The notes beneath the pieces are model-generated. The model had not been told where the DNA came from, did no database searches, and saw nothing but the letters and a program-made list of their open reading frames with translations. 64,000 nucleotides of DNA from Warburgia ugandensis (lineage: Eukaryota > Streptophyta > Magnoliopsida > Canellales > Canellaceae). Location: assembly GCA_035236585.1 (NCBI GenBank), contig CP141128.1, positions 38,732,684-38,796,683 on the forward strand, read 5' to 3'. Below, in pieces: positions 60,694 to 64,000 of this stretch (the first letter of the stretch is position 1; each line of letters begins with the position of its first letter). Both the position numbers and the translations under genes were made by a program.

Positions 60694-63600
60694 TGTAACA
60701 CCTTAGGTTTTTTATGAAAATTTTTTGCATTTATTTTCAAAAGTTGGCAGCCTCTAAATTTTAAAAAACAAAAAAAGCAGAAGATTTTACTTTGAAATTC
60801 ATTTTTCCAAAAACCCGTATGTCACTTTCATGCTCACACTATACATATATATATAGTTTTTAGAAGATAGCAATTCATTTCTTAAAACAAGACCCATCTA
60901 GCGGTTCACTTGTGCAACCCCTATAACATTATATTAAATGTCTAATATCACAATTCAAATGACTAACTACACAATACAAAAGCATTAATAAAATGTATAC
61001 CTGAGCGCAGAAGTATGGTTGCTAGATTCCTCTTCTTGTGTGCATCTTCTCCTGTCTATCTGTATCTGAGATATTGTAAACATAAAACATTTATAATATC
61101 TCAATAAACTATGCTTGGTAGGGGAATTTAAGAAGCATGCTAAATCTTAAGATACATGAATTATTCCATAATAATTAGAATATTCATTTTTATAGCAATT
61201 TTATTGAATGGGATTTACTATATGTTTCACATTTCAATAATCCATTTATAAATCAAATATCTACATGTTTCATAATCATTAACAATCCATTGATGAATCA
61301 ATTATTAACATGATTCATAATTGTCAATATCTACATGTTTCATAATTATAAGTACTCCATTGATATATCAAACATCTTTAATTGTTATTCGTTATCTAAA
61401 TAAATTAATCCAATTCCCTGAACCATACTCTACATAACAGTTCTACCCATTCATATACCTATATAAAACTTATATGAAACTACGCCCTCAATCATATACA
61501 TATAGCATACATACACATATATAGAAATTGTTAAAAGACATACAAAATTATGAATATAATCAATAAGTCTCATAATCTATATCCCCAAACTATACTAGGT
61601 TTCAAAATCATACCCCTCATCATGTGGGGTTCATAATCATCCAGCCTCTACTGATATATCAGTATAATCCTCATGCCCCTCATTATACGGGGTCCACAAT
61701 CCTCTAACCACCGCTCGAGAAATAATATAAGGCATATCATCATGACATATCATATAAGGCTTCTCATAATGCTATCATATAAGCACCATAGTGCATCAAA
61801 TATAAGGACTACTATGCATGCAGTCAAAATTTGTACAGCATGCCCAGATAACTGCTTAATAATCCACCTATACCATCCTCGGTAGAAATCACAATATCCA
61901 TGTCTGCATGGGGGCACCATGGCTATCACAGCAGCGGGCTTCCCATGATTGCCCCACCCGACTTTTAGCAACACATAGTGCATGGTATCCATAACATAAT
62001 AAATTTCAAAGAGTGGGTGGCCAAATCCTCACAACTCTCCTGGCATAGCGTCCCTAGGCCTACGCCTATCTAAAATGAAACTCTCAGGCCTCCATACCTA
62101 GATGTAACATAATCATAATAGCAGGCAATTTGCTTGTTCATATACTTCATGATAAGAATAACATCCTCACTTATTTGGTGATAACCCACCAAGGATGTAT
62201 CCTATAAACCTAGACTCATACATCATCAATACTGACGTGGTACCCATGTACCATAAACATAATTTCACAATTCACATACATGATGTACAAGGCATAAGCA
62301 TCAATTATAACATGCAATTCTTTTGATTAACATCATTTTCATCATTACAATTTAAAGCATGTCGAATATCAATCATACCATTTTAATTTCATTGCATCCA
62401 TAATTAGAAATAAAAAAATGCATCTTATTATTTAGACATGCCATCTTAAATTTTCACCTATCTCGTGTGACACGCTCACCGGATTCCATAGCTTTAATTG
62501 CCCTCTTCTCCATGATCGACCCCGTGCCATTCAATCTATACAATGCATAGAAACTCTTTTCTTAATACATTCACATACACAGAGATTTTTAGATTTAATT
62601 AGGATCATAATTTTAATAATCCAATGCAATCCAAAGCTTAGATCATCATTACCGGATCTTTCCATGGATGATCAAGACTCATGTGAGTTGATCAGGGCTT
62701 CTGTGGATGTTTGTCCTTAGTTTAGGGTTGAAATCTACGGTTGGATATGTGTGGACATCTAAATTGTGTTTTCCATTAAATTACATTGTTAGGTTTAACT
62801 AATTTAAGGATGTACATTGTTCGGATAGACCACTTCTAGCTTTGGATTGATGATCAAAACTCATCTGTGAGGTCTGATTGTTGATCCAACATCAACAAGT
62901 CACTGTTTAAATAGTGACAGATCAGACGGTTGAGGTTTCTTGCTAGGTTTTTTTCCAAATTACAACATTTTAATCACATCCTATCTAATTCAAGCTCATA
63001 TGATTCTTATGTGGTGTCTAATTGATTAGACACTACAAAACTACTATGTGAACAGTACCCGATCGGACAACTAAGATTGTCCGATTTGTTTGTAGTCAAT
63101 TTACATCTAAATTCATCAATGCCTCCTATATTATAGTAATTTTAGGGCTGTTTAATTCATCTATGGTGTCTGATCACCGATCAGACATCAAATTTTTTTA
63201 CTATATGAGTAGTACTCGATCAAACGATTGAGATCGTCTACTCAGTCATAGAGTCTAGATCGACAATCTGAGTTCATTTTGAGGTTTGTCAACCATGTAT
63301 CTACCTATCCATAAACTTAGATTAAGAAATGGATAGTTGGATCATCCTTAAATTTAGATCTAGGAAAGAAATTCACAGATCTAACAAATTTCACCAAATT
63401 AAGAATAGGGTTTTGTAGATCTTACCTAAAGGAGGTGTGACTATGTTTTTCTCTTTCTTAGGTGTGCTAGATCAGCTCCAATCTACCGTGAAAGACTCTA
63501 TCCCTAGCTGCGTGCACTAATCCCCTCTCAATCCAGCTTCGATTCTCCTCTGATTGCTATGGGATCAAAGGGCTTTTGATCACCCCCTGTTGTAGAGTGA

Positions 63601-64000
63601 AATGGGCGGCCGGATTAACCATCCTAGCTGCCATTTTTCTTGGTGTGGCCTTCCTTTTTTGGCAATGAAACCCCCAAAAAATCTCCTTTTCTTCTTCTTC
63701 TCAGGTGTGCCTGCACTTCTCCCGCATGCAAGTCGGCCTTCCACCTCCCTTCCTCTCTTCTCTCCTGTCTTCTCCTTCCTCTTCCCTCTTCTTCTTCTTC
63801 TCTTCTTCCTTGTTTTCTCTTCCTCCCCTCAAGTTTTCCCATTTGTGTCGGGTTTGGGAAATAGACCTAATGTTTATTTCTCGTTTTACTTAACTGTGGG
63901 GTGCCATAATCAAATGTGGCCCCCTCCACTTAGTTATTTAACTCATTTCTTTTTCCCCTTTTCTTTTTATATATTAAACCTAGAATTATTGTGTTTTTTC
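60694..64000 (-). mobile_element. LTR D (related long-LTR family), continues off the window
   Basis: Plus reading begins TGTAACACCTTAGGTTTT at 60694, inside C2, at the point where C2 and C1 stop matching. TCATA at 60689-60693 is the expected target duplication; the partner lies off the window. Shared blocks with C1 include TGCCCCACCCGACTTTTAGC at 61950 and TGGCATAGCGTCCC at 62041. It ends in a CT-rich tract (63680-63835) and the window edge. The element is longer than 3.3 kb, in line with the 4.8 kb C1 LTR. Confidence 0.7.

Noticed and set aside
63624-63893. Arg/Glu-rich and Leu/Ser-rich frames at the right end
   Set aside because: They are translations of a CT-rich tract in LTR D on both strands.

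Overview
This 64 kb window is AT-rich, gene-poor DNA from a plant nuclear genome, most likely a flowering plant; the species cannot be told. The plant assignment rests on four things seen in the sequence: a CACTA (En/Spm) DNA transposon with plant-type TNPD and TNPA genes, Athila/Tat-type LTR elements with a tRNA-Asp-like primer site, long-LTR elements with a tRNA-Met-like primer site and a Ty3/Gypsy gag start, and a Copia fragment. I found no convincing intact host gene, rRNA, tRNA or CRISPR array.

Layout, left to right. 1-5027 and 20113-23850 are the two halves of one Athila/Tat-like LTR element (A1, + strand), split by a roughly 15.1 kb CACTA transposon (5028-20112, genes on the - strand). 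23870 to about 26560 is a second 3' end of a related element (A3). 27021-36128 is another element of the A family in - orientation (A2). 36128-41068 holds a 4.8 kb LTR plus primer site of a different family (C1, - strand). 41069-50665 is an Athila-like element with gag, protease, reverse transcriptase and RNase H remnants (B, + strand); its 5' LTR is interrupted by a solo LTR of the same family in opposite orientation (41463-44084, 5-bp target duplication CTATA). 50665-51000 looks like a promoter-bearing LTR fragment. 52217-55419 is a shortened Gypsy-type element with perfect GCAGT target duplications. 57453-57982 is a TNPA fragment from a second CACTA element. 58900-59277 is a tandem repeat of about 130 bp per unit, followed by two nested long LTRs (C2 at 59278-60693, D from 60694 to the window end).

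The insertion order can be read from the nesting: A1 predates the CACTA element, the B element predates the solo LTR inside it, and C2 predates D. A1 and A2 carry the same unrecognised Tyr/Gln/Asn-rich coding remnant and no visible polymerase, while B has a gag-pol and a similar LTR and leader. The inference is a non-autonomous family mobilised by a B-like partner. All the retroelements here look broken.
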